NCBI RefSeq assembly: GCF_002706795.1
Contig: NZ_CP017705.1
Coordinates: 4,687,501-4,751,500, forward strand
Direction: 5' to 3'
From: Brevibacillus laterosporus DSM 25
Lineage (GTDB): Bacteria; Bacillota; Bacilli; Brevibacillales; Brevibacillaceae
DNA length: 64,000 nucleotides
The position numbers and the translations under genes are program-made. This document shows, in pieces, positions 62,382 to 64,000 of this stretch. The stretch's first letter is position 1; each line of letters starts with the position of its first letter. The notes beneath the pieces were generated by a model, which did not search any database, had not been told where the DNA came from, and saw only the letters and a list, made by a program, of their open reading frames with translations.

Positions 62382-63128
62382 TATTTTGTATATTCCTCCT
62401 AATCTTATATCTTTTATTTATATACATTTCTGTTATGTGTAGTAGAGCTTTCAGGTTATACGTTGTAGGCTAAAAGGTAGGATATATTTTATCTTAAAAT
62501 AAATAGCAAATACAAAGAATCGATTCATACTACATAAAAATTACAAATATGTAAGGCAGGGTAGGGATATCCTGTAATTTATATATCGGGAATTACATGT
62601 AAGACTTTAATGAACTTGAAAAATAAAAGCGTATGTGCTTACAAAATAAGGAGATTAAGCGAACAAAACTTTCATTCGAGATTAAATTAGCTTTGTGTGT
62701 AGAAAAGCTGATTCCTCCAATTCCAGAACAAGATGCTAACAAAAGACGAAGTAGATCACATGAGTCTAGCTCTTTTAGTCCAAAAAGAATTTCCTCTTAA
62801 ATGGTAACTAACTATACCCAAAAAATAGCTAACGAACTACTTGATTCAGTGAAAGAAAAGGGCGTATTTTGATCCTATTGATCGGGATCGTAATGTACAA
62901 ACGTATCGTGAATAAATAAGACGTGGGAACCTACTATACACCGTTCGATAAAATTACTAGTCAGACCAATGTTGAATTTCATCAGGAAAAACAAGAAAAA
63001 AAGAACAAGAGGACGATAAGGATAAAAACGAAGAAGCCAATAGTAAAAATATTTTTTGCTAATACATCAGACTAAGAATAAAAAATCATTAGCCGAGGAT
63101 TCTGATTGTTAACTATAAACCATAACCA

Positions 63129-63180
63129 AACCAACTCGCTGCTACTATGTAAAACTCAAAAGCGGGTTGGTTATTTTTTG
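63129..63180 (+). terminator. Terminator of a lost plus-strand gene
   Basis: AACCAACTCGCT pairs with AGCGGGTTGGTT (one mismatch) and runs into a T6 tract. It is a well-preserved terminator without an intact gene in front of it, which supports gene decay upstream. Confidence 0.7.
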
Positions 63181-63729
63181 TTTGTTTTATAGAGTCCGAT
63201 AATATATATTATGTAAACAAATAAAACAAAAAAAGAAATCTCATCTATCCGTAACGTTGATGATTTCTATTGAAGATGAGAAGTTTGCTTTCAGATAACT
63301 TTGATGTTAAAAAACCAGCAATTATTATGAATATGGTTGGAATATTGCAGAATTAACTTCTCACGATTTATTTGTATTTCATTATGGAGGAATTTACCGA
63401 TTTATGCATCGTATATAAAGTTGATAGAACCATCTACGAGTATAATGGTACTGAGTAATGTTTCTACAATGTGTTTACTTCAGAATTGGAGATGGAAATA
63501 CTAAATACGATAAGATAAATGGATATGAAGCTTCAGTAAACAAAAAACAATGAGTAAGTCTAATCTGGCTCATATTAACACTGGAAATATGAATTGGAGA
63601 AGTCAGGGATATATATGTCTGTAAAACGAATGAATTTCATTACTTTATTTCAGTTCATGAAATGGCTGTTTTAAGAACTGAAAATAGGGATTTTTAAAAA
63701 GTTGCAAATTTCTTTCATTTCTTGTCGAA

Positions 63730-63818
63730 TGACACAAACATGTATACTTCCTGTACTTTTACATTTTGTGACACAAACATGTATACCAAAAATTGATATA
63801 GTATATATGTTTGTGTCA
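63730..63818. repeat. Three copies of an 18-bp repeat, two direct and one inverted
   Basis: TGACACAAACATGTATAC occurs exactly at 63730-63747 and 63769-63786 (39 bases apart). Its reverse complement with one mismatch, GTATATATGTTTGTGTCA, is at 63801-63818. Such spacing suggests protein-binding sites or iterons. No gene reads through them. Confidence 0.75.
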
Positions 63819-63864
63819 CACTTTATTTTGACCAGATATGCCCTATATGATAAGTTTTTATAGA

Positions 63865-64000
63865 TTAAGGCTTAATAGCTTTAATAACAGCAGATACAAT
63901 ATAATCTTCTATATTCTTACCTGGAACCCAATTCTTTAAAAATTCTTTTGATTCATCTTTTGGATTAATCTGTATTTTTATAAAGCCTGCATCAGCTAAG
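63865..64000 (-). CDS. C-terminal end of a probable arsenite methyltransferase
   Basis: The minus-strand frame enters at the right edge and stops at TAA 63867-63865. The 44 readable residues, LADAGFIKIQINPKDESKEF then LKNWVPGKNIEDYIVSAVIK and AIKP, match the C-terminal tail I know from Firmicutes ArsM proteins. The catalytic part lies outside the window, so the assignment rests on the tail alone. Confidence 0.55.
   Translation of the reverse strand, partial: LADAGFIKIQINPKDESKEFLKNWVPGKNIEDYIVSAVIKAIKP

Larger units (their letters stand above)
62382..63864. other. Gene-free stretch with eroded coding debris
   Basis: Nearly 1.5 kb without an ORF above 60 codons. 62640-63075 reads as broken pieces (IPPIPEQDANKRRSRSHESS, KIANELLDSVKEKGVF, then RDRNVQTYRE in another frame) interrupted by stops, and ends before a true terminator at 63129-63180. 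Further fragments lie at 63300-63640 (HINTGNMNWRSQGYIC). I recognise no family. Bases 62382-62640 probably carry the promoter of the AtxA-like gene. Confidence 0.5.

Noticed and set aside
1..64000. CRISPR arrays, rRNA genes, intact tRNA genes
   Set aside because: No regularly spaced repeats of CRISPR type and no rRNA or intact tRNA signature were found on reading through.

Overview
The window looks like chromosomal DNA of a spore-forming Gram-positive of the Brevibacillus / Paenibacillaceae type, and B. laterosporus or a close relative is my best guess. The basis is moderate-to-low GC, strong AGGAGG-type ribosome sites, frequent TTG/GTG starts, T-run terminators, a Bacillus-type cyclase of the SqhC family, YmaF, DUF2515 and DUF2935 proteins, an AtxA-like regulator beside an ETX/MTX2-type toxin, and a hybrid NRPS-PKS cluster. 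No rRNA, intact tRNA, CRISPR array or intact insertion sequence was seen.

Layout. 0-8.7 kb: a decaying accessory region. It holds the end of an unidentified gene plus a small membrane ORF, a DUF2515 / CBO0543-family pair, a SqhC-type cyclase, and a broken RHS (YD-repeat) gene whose 3' remnant is joined to a truncated DUF4179 gene behind a frameshifted ECF-type sigma factor. An intact stalk-domain protein sits between the two RHS pieces. 8.7-10 kb: LysE exporter divergent from an XRE-cupin regulator, with a perfect inverted repeat between them. 10.3-14.4 kb: PocR-AraC regulator, glycerol dehydrogenase and a fused dihydroxyacetone kinase, with a tandem repeat and a cre-like site in the promoter region. 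14.4-19.4 kb: tRNA-Leu-like relic, AraC regulator, strong Fur box, an NtaA-type flavin monooxygenase and an iron-siderophore binding lipoprotein, flanked by decayed fragments.

19.5-33.2 kb: an allantoate-degradation locus. An alpha/beta hydrolase diverges from a PucR regulator. Then follow allC, an MFS transporter, allE, two tandem allD copies, the oxamate carbamoyltransferase genes allF, allG and allH (fdrA, ylbE, ylbF) and a carbamate kinase. Together they can take allantoate through ureidoglycine, ureidoglycolate and oxalurate to oxamate and carbamoyl phosphate, and finally make ATP.

33.4-43.4 kb: housekeeping and stress genes. These are a glycerophosphodiesterase, DUF2167, DUF2935, YmaF and FabZ, then a nitrosative/oxygen-limitation group (DUF438 hemerythrin-PAS protein, Crp/Fnr regulator, RIC iron-sulfur repair protein) with FNR-like sites, and a small secreted repeat protein.

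43.5-58.0 kb: a compact biosynthetic cluster behind a near-consensus sigma-A promoter. It encodes NRPS (C-A-T), PKS (KS-AT-KR-ACP, with the KR catalytic Ser and Tyr replaced), a stand-alone luciferase-like monooxygenase, NRPS (C-A-T-TE) and a SAM methyltransferase. It is followed by a solitary heme O synthase gene. I could not match the assembly line to a known product, and it is the best candidate for an undescribed system. 59.3-62.4 kb: an aerolysin-fold ETX/MTX2-like toxin gene and an AtxA/Mga-like regulator gene on the same strand. 62.4-64 kb: decayed sequence, three copies of an 18-bp repeat, and the 3' end of a probable arsenite methyltransferase gene.
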